Positions 1 to 9,200 of a DNA stretch of 64,000 nt are shown piece after piece. The DNA is from a virus: positions 1 through 64,000 of the IMG/VR virus record IMGVR_UViG_3300024252_000004, one strand, 5' to 3'. The translations under genes and the position numbers were made by a program. The notes beneath the pieces are model-generated. The model was not told the DNA's origin, made no database searches, and saw nothing but the letters and a program-made list of their open reading frames with translations. The first letter of the stretch is position 1, and every line of letters begins with the position of its first letter.

Positions 1-68
1 ATGAAAAATGGTGGTCCGATATCGGCAAAGAAAATGAACTAACAGAAGATGATGGTGAAGAATCATGA
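1..68 (+). CDS. C-terminal end of an upstream gene (partial)
   Basis: The reading frame starting at base 3 is open from the window edge and ends with TGA at 66-68, giving a C-terminal tail of 21 residues that is rich in Glu and Asp. The start lies outside the window. The stop overlaps the ATG of the next gene at 65 in an ATGA arrangement, the same coupling seen throughout this cluster, which supports it being a real gene end. No function can be read from so short a piece. Confidence 0.7.
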   Translation, partial: EKWWSDIGKENELTEDDGEES

Positions 69-628
69 CAAAAGATAAGCTAAGAAAAAGAATGTCAAGG
101 GTTGAAGCTACTCCGCTTCAGGCAAAAGTTGATCCCTTAAACAATAACAGAAGAGGTAAAAATCACGTTGACATGAGCACAGAAGAGGAGCTATCTCACG
201 ATGATTTCTTTGATTTCGAAAGGGATCTTGTTGACATCAAGTCATCCAGAAGCTTAGCTGCTGATGCTCCTGGCTCTCAATCCTTCTTTACTACAGACTC
301 ATACACTGGCAATACTTCGGCTGTAGATGAGAAGCCTCAGCCATCTTTTATTATGATGGAAGAGGCTGAAGAAGAAGAGGAACCTGTGCCTTCTTTCGGA
401 ATGATATTGGATGAGTTAGATAATGAAGAGACTAATAACGAAATTATAGATGAAGCGCTCGATGCTGCTCATCTCGTTGGCTTTGCGTTTGTCCGATGTG
501 GGGCAACAAAAGGCAATGGAGAGAGGTGCAAAAGACAGGCTCCGAAAGGATTTTCAACCTGTTCTATAGGCGCTCACAGGAAGCAGGAAGCTTCTATTAA
601 TAAGGAGAGGATTGATGAAGACGGATGA
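65..628 (+). CDS. Acidic phage protein with C-terminal Cys/His motif
   Basis: A 187-residue protein whose first two thirds are charged, strongly acidic in the middle and probably disordered. The C-terminus carries an evenly spaced Cys/His pattern, C145-x9-C155-x10-C166-x4-H171, followed by Lys and Arg residues. This resembles a small zinc-binding motif found in several short phage and bacterial proteins (Cys-rich, with a GxxCKR core); zinc binding is inferred. The start ATG overlaps the upstream stop (ATGA), and the end overlaps the next gene by 14 bases. It lies just before the neck-like and tail genes, so a structural or assembly role is possible, but no function is established. Confidence 0.7.
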   Translation: MTKDKLRKRMSRVEATPLQAKVDPLNNNRRGKNHVDMSTEEELSHDDFFDFERDLVDIKSSRSLAADAPGSQSFFTTDSYTGNTSAVDEKPQPSFIMMEEAEEEEEPVPSFGMILDELDNEETNNEIIDEALDAAHLVGFAFVRCGATKGNGERCKRQAPKGFSTCSIGAHRKQEASINKERIDEDG

Positions 629-848
629 TACGACATATAAGACCTCTGACTTACCTTTAGCAGCGTACCTTTCTATGAGGGGTCTAGCACTCTTAAAGGC
701 AACTAAAGGCAGTGACGGTAAATTTGAGTTTCAATTGGATGATCCTGAAGATGTAGCTGACATTCTCGCTGTCGAATATCTTAATAGTGACTGTAGTAAA
801 TTCGATTACCACGTTCGCAGAATTAAAAAGTTTCTATACAGCAAGTAA
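615..848 (+). CDS. DUF5659-like small protein
   Basis: A 77-residue protein if started at the ATG at 615, which has an AGGAG ribosome site at 603-607; a TTG three bases upstream is in frame but less likely. The pattern fits my recollection of the DUF5659 family: a threonine-serine-aspartate-leucine start, a hydrophobic helix (LAAYLSMRGLALLK), a glycine-bearing turn, a phenylalanine-rich strand, then an aspartate-rich helix and a basic C-terminal helix ending in a tyrosine. Members are common in phage genomes and of unknown function; the family call is from memory of the pattern, not a search. It overlaps the previous gene by 14 bases and is followed nine bases later by the next. Confidence 0.65.
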   Translation: MKTDDTTYKTSDLPLAAYLSMRGLALLKATKGSDGKFEFQLDDPEDVADILAVEYLNSDCSKFDYHVRRIKKFLYSK

Positions 849-857
849 GGATAAACA

Positions 858-1781
858 ATGGCAAACCCAAGATCATTAGCCGTACAAGGACAAGAAGTAA
901 CTCTTCAGGTTCAGTTCTACGACGCCAGCGGAGACGCTGTTGACGCCGACTCTACGCCTACGATTTCCGTAAGGAATACCGATGGCGAGGAGATTTTGGC
1001 AGCAACGTCTCGCGGTGTGCTTTCTGTTGACACTGGACTGTACGAGTATACTTATAGAGTTCCTGATGACGCAGAAGAAGGATCTTGGATGGACGATTGG
1101 ACTGCCATCATTGATGAGGTAGAATTCGAGACCACACTATTCTTCTCAACCGTAGCACCAGAGGTGACTCTTTCTGCGGATGTAGGACCGGGCATTATCG
1201 CGATTGCAGATGATGTAGTTTTTGATTTTGCGGAAGCAGAAATCTATGGAATTAATGTGCTCCTCAAGTACCTCAAAGCAAGACTTAGATCAACAGGCTT
1301 AAGGCCGGTTCGTGATGAATTCGGAGCTTTCGTTAAGGATGCTTACGGTGAATTCATTACAGAAGAATGCAATGTTTTTGATGATGACACACTTGTGTGC
1401 TTCTTATGTCAAGCTCTATCAGAGTTTAATATGATTCCATTCTTCACAACCTACGGTTTTCATGACCAAATTATTCAGACCCTATTTTCTTCAGCCATCG
1501 TTGAAGGGGCATATATTTTTGCAATTGCATCACAGGCAATCATCGAGAAGGGTCGTGACTTTACAATTACTGATGGCGGAGTTAGCTACCAGCCTCCACA
1601 GTTGGGTGACTTCTTGCAGTCCCACTATGGCACTTGGCTTACCAGTTACAGAGAAAGACTGAAGTTTATGAAGAATAGCATCAGACCTGGGCCGCGCGGA
1701 TTTGGAAGCTATTCCAACATGGCAAGTGGAGCACCTGCTTTCACAAGGCTCCGTCACCTAAGAGCAAGGAGGATTATCTAA
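858..1781 (+). CDS. Neck-like virion structural protein with N-terminal Ig-like domain
   Basis: A 307-residue protein. Residues 1 to about 100 alternate beta strands with a pattern of an Ig-like or macroglobulin-type domain (a VTLQVQFYD strand, then TGLYEYTYRVP and a tryptophan-rich strand). Residues about 115-307 are mostly helical with several Cys residues (ECNVFDDDTLVCFLCQAL) and a basic C-terminus. This two-part layout in a gene ahead of the tail cluster suggests a neck or head-tail connector component; that is inference. The start has AAGGA at 847-851, overlapping the previous stop. An AAGGAGG site at 1766-1772 inside its end serves the next gene, whose ATG overlaps its stop (TAATG). Confidence 0.6.
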   Translation: MANPRSLAVQGQEVTLQVQFYDASGDAVDADSTPTISVRNTDGEEILAATSRGVLSVDTGLYEYTYRVPDDAEEGSWMDDWTAIIDEVEFETTLFFSTVAPEVTLSADVGPGIIAIADDVVFDFAEAEIYGINVLLKYLKARLRSTGLRPVRDEFGAFVKDAYGEFITEECNVFDDDTLVCFLCQALSEFNMIPFFTTYGFHDQIIQTLFSSAIVEGAYIFAIASQAIIEKGRDFTITDGGVSYQPPQLGDFLQSHYGTWLTSYRERLKFMKNSIRPGPRGFGSYSNMASGAPAFTRLRHLRARRII

Positions 1782-2185
1782 TGGATGCAATTATCGAATA
1801 CTTAATTGCTAAGGGCGGGATTTGGGGCGTGCTACTTGCAGCTTCTCTTGCCTGGATCGTTTTCAGAGAAAGGGCATGGTCCTTGACCGGAAAGGACAAA
1901 ACTAAGAGCGTTGATATCAACGATTCTCTTAAGAAGCTTTCTTCAAAGCATGAGCTAACTTATAGCAAAATTGAAGATATCGGCAGAGCTATGGATGATT
2001 TCAAAGATATCAACCGCAAACAGGCCAAAGCCGCACATGCCCTACAGGAAAAACTACAAGAAGTCAACGATGAAAGAGTTGATGAGCTTAAGGAAGTCTT
2101 GCAGGATTATAACAAAACAATGGCAGAACTTTCTCTTGGCATTGATAAGATGAATTTCATTCTTGACATGAAGCTAGGAGATTAA
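1781..2185 (+). CDS. Single-span membrane protein, BhlA/holin-like
   Basis: A 134-residue protein with an N-terminal hydrophobic segment at about residues 5-27 ending in WIVFRERAW, followed by a long charged region likely to form a coiled coil (residues about 45-125). The layout (short acidic N-terminus, one membrane span starting after a glycine, then an Arg-Glu-Arg run and coiled coil) resembles BhlA/UviB-type holin-like proteins, but this protein is longer than most of those. It could equally be a virion or membrane anchor protein. Its ATG overlaps the preceding stop and has a strong AAGGAGG ribosome site eight bases upstream. Confidence 0.55.
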   Translation: MDAIIEYLIAKGGIWGVLLAASLAWIVFRERAWSLTGKDKTKSVDINDSLKKLSSKHELTYSKIEDIGRAMDDFKDINRKQAKAAHALQEKLQEVNDERVDELKEVLQDYNKTMAELSLGIDKMNFILDMKLGD

Positions 2186-2186
2186 C

Positions 2187-2378
2187 ATGACCTTTGGAAA
2201 ATCCTCTGATAAAAAAGAAATACAGAAGCTGCTTGATGAGTGCCTCAGCACCAAAGAATCATTTAGGAAAAGCCTAAAGAAACTTATTTCAAAAACAGAA
2301 GAGATGGGAAAAGAAAAGGAAATGAAACTTTCCCCTATTGACTCAGAACAAAAAGGAAAGCTTAAAGCATCAGTATGA
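2187..2378 (+). CDS. Small charged helical protein, unknown
   Basis: A 63-residue, lysine- and glutamate-rich protein, predicted almost wholly helical with no membrane segment or cysteine pattern of note. It starts one base after the upstream stop, with an AGGAG site inside the end of that gene, and its own TGA overlaps the next ATG (ATGA). The tight coupling supports that it is translated. No family is recognised. As a neighbour of a holin-like gene and an HExxH protein it could be an accessory protein to either. Confidence 0.6.
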   Translation: MTFGKSSDKKEIQKLLDECLSTKESFRKSLKKLISKTEEMGKEKEMKLSPIDSEQKGKLKASV

Positions 2379-2890
2379 TTATCATCTACGCCAGCGAGAA
2401 TACCGAAAAACTATATCTCTCGATTGAGAATTCTGTCAGATTGATCAAAGAGATCAAGGACGAACTTCGCACAAGAGACGTAGTAAAAGAGGTATGCAAA
2501 GAATATGGGTTCACTACCGATATCATTGATGGCGTTGTGATCAAATTTGATGACATCGAAACCTCTGCCGAAACTGTTAATGGGGAAATGGTATTGAATA
2601 ATGAACTCATCAAAGAAGAATTTGATGTGCTCATGCGATACCCCGTCCATGAGCTTGTCCATGTCTTCCAGCATATGAGAAGAGAAGGTACGGGAGGAGA
2701 TCCCTATGAAGGAGTTGAATACATTGACCGACCAGATGAGCAAGAAGCCTTCATCGCCCAAATCGAAGACGAAAAAGAATCAAGAGGCGAGGAAGCGGCT
2801 GAGGAATATGTGGATGAGTTGCTTACTTATCACAAAGTACCGGAACAAGAAAAGCCAGAAAAAAAAGAGATACTCTTAGGACTTAGTTAA
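2375..2890 (+). CDS. Putative zinc metallopeptidase-like protein (HExxH)
   Basis: A 171-residue protein carrying HELVH at residues 92-96, within the run HELVHVFQH, the active-site signature of gluzincin-type metallopeptidases. A conserved-looking acidic segment 25-30 residues later (PDEQEAF, E122 or E124) could supply the third zinc ligand. The N-terminal 60 residues look like a short alpha-beta lead-in and the C-terminus is acidic and lysine-rich. Proteins of this type occur in phage structural modules, where the substrate is usually unknown: virion maturation or peptidoglycan or host protein cleavage are options. The start overlaps the upstream stop (ATGA) and the end overlaps the next gene (TAATG). 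Confidence 0.6.
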   Translation: MIIIYASENTEKLYLSIENSVRLIKEIKDELRTRDVVKEVCKEYGFTTDIIDGVVIKFDDIETSAETVNGEMVLNNELIKEEFDVLMRYPVHELVHVFQHMRREGTGGDPYEGVEYIDRPDEQEAFIAQIEDEKESRGEEAAEEYVDELLTYHKVPEQEKPEKKEILLGLS

Positions 2891-4905
2891 TGTTGTCAAT
2901 TTCAGGAAAAACACCCGCAGAGGGTGAGAAGAATGTTGACCTCGACACCACAATCGAATTTTCTATTATCGATGATGGTACCGGGATTGACATATCTACG
3001 CTTATCGTTGAGGTCAACGGAGCCAGAGCATATGATGGCTCCGGGTTCGGCACTGGCTATGATGGAGCTTTTTCTGAAGTTACTCCTGATGGTGATGATT
3101 ATACAGTAGTTATTGATCGCGAAGCTGATTTCCTTCAGAGTCTTGTTGTTGGAGTGCAGGTACAGGTTAAGAGTGTTGATGAAGATTACTTAAATGATCT
3201 GTGGGCATTTAAAACGGTCCTTGCGGAACCTCAGCTTACTGACAATTCTCCTTCACAGGATGAGGAGCTTGATCAGCCTCAGCTAATCCATTTAGAGTTC
3301 GAAGACCTTATTGACGGAGTCGATCTTACTTCGATTGATATCTCCATCAACGGCTTAGGCTACATCGTTAGCGGAACTATCCAGACAGAATGGAACGGTG
3401 CTCTGTCATCGATTTCCGCTACGGACGATGGAGTCATCGTTCGCATAGATCCTCTGGAGTCCCTGAAGAAGGGAGCCTACACGGTTCAATACTCGGTAGC
3501 TGATAGCAACTCCAATTTTCTCAATGGTGTTCTAGACTTCTCTGTTGTTAAGAATTTAACGCTTCCGTCTGATATAAAACAAATAGGCTTTACAGGTTTT
3601 TTCCAAGGAATTAAGAAGACATCAGATCTTGGTTGCGGAGATTCCATCCGAGTCGAATGGCACAACCCTATTGTTAGAAGCGTAAATTACGAATCCTTTC
3701 TTTTGCTTTATAAAAATGAGAGTAGGCTGTCCACATTTGATGGCGATCCCTCATACATCGCACCATCAACAGTCACTCAGGGTGACATCAGTGGGCTAAT
3801 TCCAGGCGACACTATCTCTTACGGAGTTAGGGCCATGGAAGCAACGTTAGATGTGTGGGACCTTTCGGGCATGCAAGAAATGGATGATGGTCTTTACATC
3901 ATCCCAGGTAGGGCATCTGTTAGTACAAGCGCAACAGAGACGGATCTTAGAATTGAAGTAGATTCCACAAGTGGCTGGCCCGAGTCTGGCCTCATTAAGA
4001 TCGGAAATGAAGTGATGAGGTACACCTCAATCTTATCTGATTCGGATACGTTTGTAATTCATGATGACGGCAGGGGACTCTTTGGTTCAACGGCTGGCGT
4101 GTACGTTGAAGGAGATGAGGTTAGCCTCTTCGTGGCATGTCAGGATAATAACTCAGTCATCCTAATGGCTACACCGTCCTATCACGATGGTTACCAGTCA
4201 GGGAGAGAGATTAATTCAACGGGAATCATTGTTCCTGACTTCTCAGATAATGATAGTAAAGTTTTTCAGGGTTTTGATTTCTGCGGATATCACCATCCTC
4301 TGCCACAGCAAGTTCTTCAGAATGAGAAGTGCGGAAGCTATCTCGGCGGAGAGCATAATGGTTGGAGGGGTATGGACCTTTACGACAGAATGCTCAATAG
4401 GGAAGAAGTTCTTCTCGACCAGACTGGAGAGCCGATCATTCTATTGAGAAGGATTTGGGACGGAGAGAAGTGCTCTTGTGCCCACACAAGAAGAGACCAT
4501 CCGAAGCTGAAGTCTTGTGCTGAATGTTTTGGAACAACTTATGTTGGTGGCTACAGTCAATTCCTTAATCAGAGAAGAGCCGACAAGAGGATTATGATGA
4601 GCTTCAAGGAAGCTCCAGAAGATTTGAAGCATGGCGATCATGAGCAGTTGCAACAAGAGTTCGAGCCAGGGGCTTGGACATTGCCGATGCCAGCAATTAA
4701 AGATAGAGATGTGCTTGTGAGATTTGACTTCACAGATGATATTGAATACATCTATGAAGTATTAGATTCATCAAGAGAGAAGATTTTGTACCGACATTTC
4801 GGAAGACAGAACCTTAAGCTCAAGAGAATGGACAAAACTGATATCCTATATACACTAATAAAGAGTGCTATTATAGACAACACATTGTTGCCCACAATTG
4901 AATAG
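2890..4905 (+). CDS. Virion structural protein with Ig-like repeats and zinc-ribbon-like motif
   Basis: A 671-residue protein. Residues 1 to about 110 and about 115-220 are two related beta-sandwich repeats opening with proline and acidic residues (TPAEGEKNVDLDTTIEFS; SPSQDEELDQPQLIHLEF), typical of bacterial Ig-like domains. A fibronectin-like section follows, then at 528-546 a four-cysteine motif, C528-x-C530-x12-C543-x2-C546, followed by FGTTYVGGY. A C-x(1-2)-C then C-x2-C-F-G-T pattern is known to me from phage neck or minor virion proteins; zinc binding is inferred. The C-terminus is an alpha-beta region ending in basic helices. It likely belongs to the head-tail connector or upper tail. 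Confidence 0.6.
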   Translation: MLSISGKTPAEGEKNVDLDTTIEFSIIDDGTGIDISTLIVEVNGARAYDGSGFGTGYDGAFSEVTPDGDDYTVVIDREADFLQSLVVGVQVQVKSVDEDYLNDLWAFKTVLAEPQLTDNSPSQDEELDQPQLIHLEFEDLIDGVDLTSIDISINGLGYIVSGTIQTEWNGALSSISATDDGVIVRIDPLESLKKGAYTVQYSVADSNSNFLNGVLDFSVVKNLTLPSDIKQIGFTGFFQGIKKTSDLGCGDSIRVEWHNPIVRSVNYESFLLLYKNESRLSTFDGDPSYIAPSTVTQGDISGLIPGDTISYGVRAMEATLDVWDLSGMQEMDDGLYIIPGRASVSTSATETDLRIEVDSTSGWPESGLIKIGNEVMRYTSILSDSDTFVIHDDGRGLFGSTAGVYVEGDEVSLFVACQDNNSVILMATPSYHDGYQSGREINSTGIIVPDFSDNDSKVFQGFDFCGYHHPLPQQVLQNEKCGSYLGGEHNGWRGMDLYDRMLNREEVLLDQTGEPIILLRRIWDGEKCSCAHTRRDHPKLKSCAECFGTTYVGGYSQFLNQRRADKRIMMSFKEAPEDLKHGDHEQLQQEFEPGAWTLPMPAIKDRDVLVRFDFTDDIEYIYEVLDSSREKILYRHFGRQNLKLKRMDKTDILYTLIKSAIIDNTLLPTIE

Positions 4906-4913
4906 GAGAGAAT

Positions 4914-5252
4914 ATGTGGATTAAAAATACTTCCGGCAAAAAAGATGCAATGCTTACCTTCGCGTTAATCGCGTTTATGGTGACGACTGCAAATGTCTTG
5001 CTTTCTACTATTGGCAGCTTTTCGGCTGGCGATTTTCAGATTAGCTTTGAGGCGTTAGATGCAGCCATTATGTCGACTTACCTTGGAATTGCATTCTCAG
5101 CATACGTTGGCAGAAGATGGACAGATAAGAAATACGTGGACGAACTTGGTTTGCCGAGCGATCTGCAAGAGCCTCATTATGACGAGGTTGAGCAGGAAGA
5201 GCATTACTCCCAGGGCGAGGAGCCACCGGAGCCACCACCAAGTCTGCTGTAG
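4914..5252 (+). CDS. Two-span membrane protein, candidate holin
   Basis: A 112-residue protein with two hydrophobic segments at about residues 12-34 and 48-67, a lysine-rich N-terminus, a basic stretch after the second span (GRRWTDKK), and an acidic, proline-rich tail. Size and topology fit a class II holin or a virion-associated membrane protein. The start ATG is preceded by TAGGAGAG around 4904-4911. It is followed eight bases later by another small membrane protein, so a lysis role is reasonable but unproven. No recognisable endolysin is present in the window. Confidence 0.55.
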   Translation: MWIKNTSGKKDAMLTFALIAFMVTTANVLLSTIGSFSAGDFQISFEALDAAIMSTYLGIAFSAYVGRRWTDKKYVDELGLPSDLQEPHYDEVEQEEHYSQGEEPPEPPPSLL

Positions 5253-5260
5253 GGAATAAA

Positions 5261-5590
5261 ATGAAATGGTTTAAAAAGTTAAGCGCCAGAGCAAAAGTAG
5301 TGCTTGGCGTTATCACTTCTATATTTGGTTTCATCTTTTTTGTTTTCGTTAGAGGCAAGCTTAATGCAAAAAGTAAACTTAAGCATGAGCTTGACAATGT
5401 AAGGCGCCAGACAGAGATGGTCAATCTCGAAGAAGATTTCGAAGAGAGGGAGCGCAAGCTTTCTTCTTTAAGACAGAAGGAAAAAGATCTAAGAAAGAAG
5501 ATTAAAGAAGTAGAGGAAAGAGAGTATAAAGGAGAAGAGGTTTCCGTTGAGGAGATCGATGATTTCTTCAAAAGACGAGGTTTGATGTGA
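5261..5590 (+). CDS. N-anchored coiled-coil membrane protein, i-spanin-like
   Basis: A 109-residue protein with one N-terminal membrane span at about residues 12-32 and a long highly charged coiled coil (about residues 38-95), ending in DDFFKRRGLM. An inner-membrane anchor with a periplasmic coiled coil is the layout of Rz-type inner-membrane spanins; the sequence alone does not prove this, and many phage membrane proteins share it. AGGG at 5252-5255 precedes the ATG. The stop overlaps the next start, a GTG (GTGA overlap). Confidence 0.5.
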   Translation: MKWFKKLSARAKVVLGVITSIFGFIFFVFVRGKLNAKSKLKHELDNVRRQTEMVNLEEDFEERERKLSSLRQKEKDLRKKIKEVEEREYKGEEVSVEEIDDFFKRRGLM

Positions 5591-5775
5591 AAGAACTTAA
5601 ATACTTAAAAATCGTTATCCCTCATCTTGATAAGGACATGCGTAAGCTCGCCCAGTTTTTAGCTGCCGGTAAGATTACTATTGATCTATACGAGTTAGAG
5701 TCTATGATTAACCCTGAGAAATTCGAATTCCCTGAAGAAGAAGTTGAAATGGTTGGAGTGGATCTGAATGAATAA
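5587..5775 (+). CDS. Small hypothetical protein, GTG start
   Basis: A 62-residue protein read from a GTG that overlaps the upstream TGA. A GAGG site at about 5577-5580 is suitably spaced. It has a basic N-terminal half with a mixed hydrophobic helix and an acidic C-terminal half. No transmembrane segment is evident and no family is recognised. The end overlaps the next gene by eight bases, which suggests translational coupling inside this small-gene block. Confidence 0.55.
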   Translation: MKELKYLKIVIPHLDKDMRKLAQFLAAGKITIDLYELESMINPEKFEFPEEEVEMVGVDLNE

Positions 5776-6235
5776 GGCATTTAAGTTTATAGGAAAAGTT
5801 CTTTCGGTGATAGCGGTAGTTATGCTTGTAGCTTTTCCTGCGCATGCTGGTAAGAGATTGCCAGAGGGTACAGTCTTGGCAGAAGAGTCATACGTATTCA
5901 CAGTTGATGAAGCCACTGAACTAATGCAGACCATCGAATCGTTGGAAGCAAAGGTAGCTCAGCAAGAAGAAACAATTGTGCTCCATAAGGAGCTTGATGA
6001 AGTAAACGAAGAACAAGAGGTCGAGCTTGAGGTTCTATTGGAGATCAGGCACGAACAGATTACAGCTTATGAAGAGTGGGTGGTCGCAGACGCCGCAAGG
6101 ATTAAGGCACTTGAGAGGCAGAAGAGAATTACACAGTTGGAGAGGTGGGGTTTCCTCGCTATTGGTGTCGTAGTTACTGGTGGGGCCATAATCGTGGCAG
6201 ACCGGTTAGATGATCGTGTGCTTGAAAACAACTAA
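5768..6235 (+). CDS. Secreted coiled-coil protein with C-terminal membrane span
   Basis: A 155-residue protein with a clear N-terminal signal peptide (basic MNKAFK, hydrophobic core, then a PAHA cleavage-like end at about residues 25-28), a long glutamate-rich coiled coil (about 45-125), and a C-terminal hydrophobic segment (FLAIGVVVTGGAIIVA, about 130-146). There is no lipobox cysteine, so it is not a classical u-spanin or o-spanin lipoprotein, but an exported coiled coil held by a C-terminal span would suit a spanin-like or envelope-disrupting role. It closes the small membrane-gene block. Confidence 0.55.
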   Translation: MNKAFKFIGKVLSVIAVVMLVAFPAHAGKRLPEGTVLAEESYVFTVDEATELMQTIESLEAKVAQQEETIVLHKELDEVNEEQEVELEVLLEIRHEQITAYEEWVVADAARIKALERQKRITQLERWGFLAIGVVVTGGAIIVADRLDDRVLENN

Positions 6236-6280
6236 TTTCAGCATCCTGTATAGTGACAATATTAATTAGAGAGGCGTTCT

Positions 6281-9200
6281 ATGGGTAAATCTAAATATCC
6301 ATCACAATTAGATACTTCAGTAGAAATTCCTGCTGTAAGAGATAATATTCTTGAGGTCGGCTCCGAAGTTATCAACAGTCTGAGACATGCAATTTTTCAG
6401 ATTGAGAGAACTCTCGGCGTTAACCCCCAAGGTGCGTCTGGAAATACCGTCACGAGCAGACTTGACAAGGTAGTCGATGGCAATGGAAACATTAAAAAAG
6501 AGGCTCTCACTCAGGCTAATGTGCTTGCAGGTCCAGTCACCGACGCTGATGTATCAAAAGTAGCTGCAATCCGAGAGACAAAGCTTAAGCTTGATTATCC
6601 AACTAAGCTTCTACAGTCTGAAATTTCCGTACTTGGTAATCAGATTGATGCATTAGTTTCTCAGCTTGAGGATATGAATTCGATACTTTCAGTACACGTA
6701 CATCCTGATGCCAAGAATAGACACAAGGCTACTGCAATCTCTGTTGAGACCAGCACGATCTCCACAAGCTCAGAGGCAACTGCCGAGCTTGATGGTACAG
6801 ATGTGCAAGCAGTCCTTAGCTCACTATATGATGGACATATAAATTACGATGGCTCCGACATCACAGAAACAAATAGGTCTCACGAGGCTATGCAGATTTT
6901 CTTTGATGATACAAACGTCTCGGCACTTGTGCCGGCAGACAACGCACAGGATGCCATTGAGGGAGCTATCAACGCAGCTACACTGTCCCAGATTAATCAT
7001 CAGGACTTGTACCACGCCAATGGTTTCCATAGAGTTTCAAAGATTTACTCTGCTGATGACAGCACGGTAGGGACTCCAGTTATATCAGAAGAGACGATTA
7101 CGTTCGCCAAAAATGTTGGCGATTCCGATCCGACATTCTTAGTTACATTTTCATCACCATATGAGGAGTCAGAGCTTACTGTGGAGAATGGTGATGTTCT
7201 TACCATTCTTGACGAGAATGATGACGACAGCCTAATTAATGGTGACTACCAGATTTATAAAGTTTCAAGAGATGGAGATGGTTACGTAGAGTCTGTGAAT
7301 GTATTTGGAACATCAACCGAGAACTCTTCGGCAAGTGTCGTAGGAACAGTAAGGAAAGCATTTAGAAGAAAAACAAATCAGGCAGGGCTATTGGTTACCG
7401 CAAGGCAGTCCGCAGATTTAACATCCGCAAAGGTGTTGCAGGTCTGCGATCCAAATGCGGTCAGAGTTATCTCAAGATACATTCGCCCAGCAGAGATCAC
7501 AGCATCCTCAAATACGTTATCAATCGAGGTTGACGAAACAGATACTTATGATTTCGAACTGCATGATTCTACAAAAACCAGACAATCTATTGATTCACTC
7601 ATTGTGAAGTTTAATGAGAAAGCAGCAGAGGACAAGATTCCTTTGACAGCTTATCGTTTAGACCAAGAAGCAGGAGGTTCAGAACTCGTAATTGCTCATA
7701 TTTATCCAGACGAATCGGATAACTTTAGAAGCCTCAAGTTAAGTCAAGGAAGTGATGACGGAATCACCGCTCTTGGATTTAGCCACATTGAGGATGTTAA
7801 AGTTGTTGCGGTTTATGGTTCGCCCTTTTCCATAAAGGGCAAAGACTATAATGGACTTGTTGAAAAGCTTGATACGACAGATCTTGTGTTCTTTGCTGGC
7901 CTCAGAACAGTAAGCGTCGGAGAAGGCTCAACTGATTTCGAGGAGATTGGAATTAGGGAGGGAGATGTTCTTCTAATCTCTGGGTCAGAAGAGGCCAACG
8001 ATAATGGTGCATTTGTAATTGAAGCTGTTAATGCAACCGAGCTAACACTTGACAACGGACAACTTCCGTCAGGCTTTACGTCATCAAGTGGTGAGGACCT
8101 TAGGTTCCTTGTTTATAGCAACACTTTAAATATCGAATCCATTACTTTCAAAGAAGTAAGCGGTTCCTTTTCCTGTGCTCTTGTTGATGTCTTTATGGAC
8201 GAAAACAGAAGCATCTTTGGTCAAACAGCAATTGAGTACGCTACAACTCTGAACGGCACAAATGCTTTATTCGAAATTGTAGATTACTCTGGAGAGCTTG
8301 ACGGCCAAACCATTACTCTCAGTATTGAGAAGAATGATAGCGGAACAGGTGTGGACGTTTCTTTGGATGGCGGTGATGCGCTTCACGTACTTGGTAAGGA
8401 TAACTATATCAAAGTATGTTCTGGAACTTACAGTGTTGAGTTCACATTGCTGATAGACGATGCGGATGAGGTTTACACTTGGATTGATACTAATTCTACA
8501 ATCTCAACTTCTGTGTATACCTTTAAACAACTTGATACACATTCCAACCTTCATATCGCAAGAGTACCTTTCGGTAGCTTCTCTGGCCGAGTAATCGGTG
8601 GACCTGAAGGAACAGGAAGAATTACCTCCATTCTTGAAAAGGGTGGTCTTGGTGTTGATGATATCGCTACATCAGCGAAGTATGCATTAATCGAAAGGCC
8701 ACTTGATGAATTGAGAAGCAATGGTGTGGTTAAGAATGTAGAGATTAGTGGAGTCGGATTAGACGATGGTAAATATCAATTTACCCTATCTGCTGGTGTA
8801 TTCTATGTTGGCGGCTTAAGATATGATTACCCTGGCGGTTCATATATCACAGATCTTGACTCAGGAACTTACGATAAGATTTTCATCTTCGCAAACACAG
8901 ACGGAAATATTTGCTTTGAAGCAGCATTGAGTGCTCCAGCTTGTACATCTCCTGCCAGTGACAGTGATGTTGTATCTCTTTACACCCTTGAGTATAGCAG
9001 TTCTACCACTTACGCTTATGATATGAGACTCTTCATTACAGACCTTGATCTCAAGGTGCTTAATGCGGTCATCGTAAGTAACCAGCCCGGTATGGGACAC
9101 TTCACCGATCTTAGAAAAGCTTTAGATTACACAAGAAGATTTTCTCAGATTTTCCCGAAGGCAGGAACTCCATCTGTTCACTTCAAGTCTGGCACCTATG

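Noticed and set aside
5768-6235. Unimolecular spanin call for the signal-peptide coiled-coil protein
   Set aside because: There is no lipobox cysteine at the signal cleavage region, so only a general envelope role is proposed.
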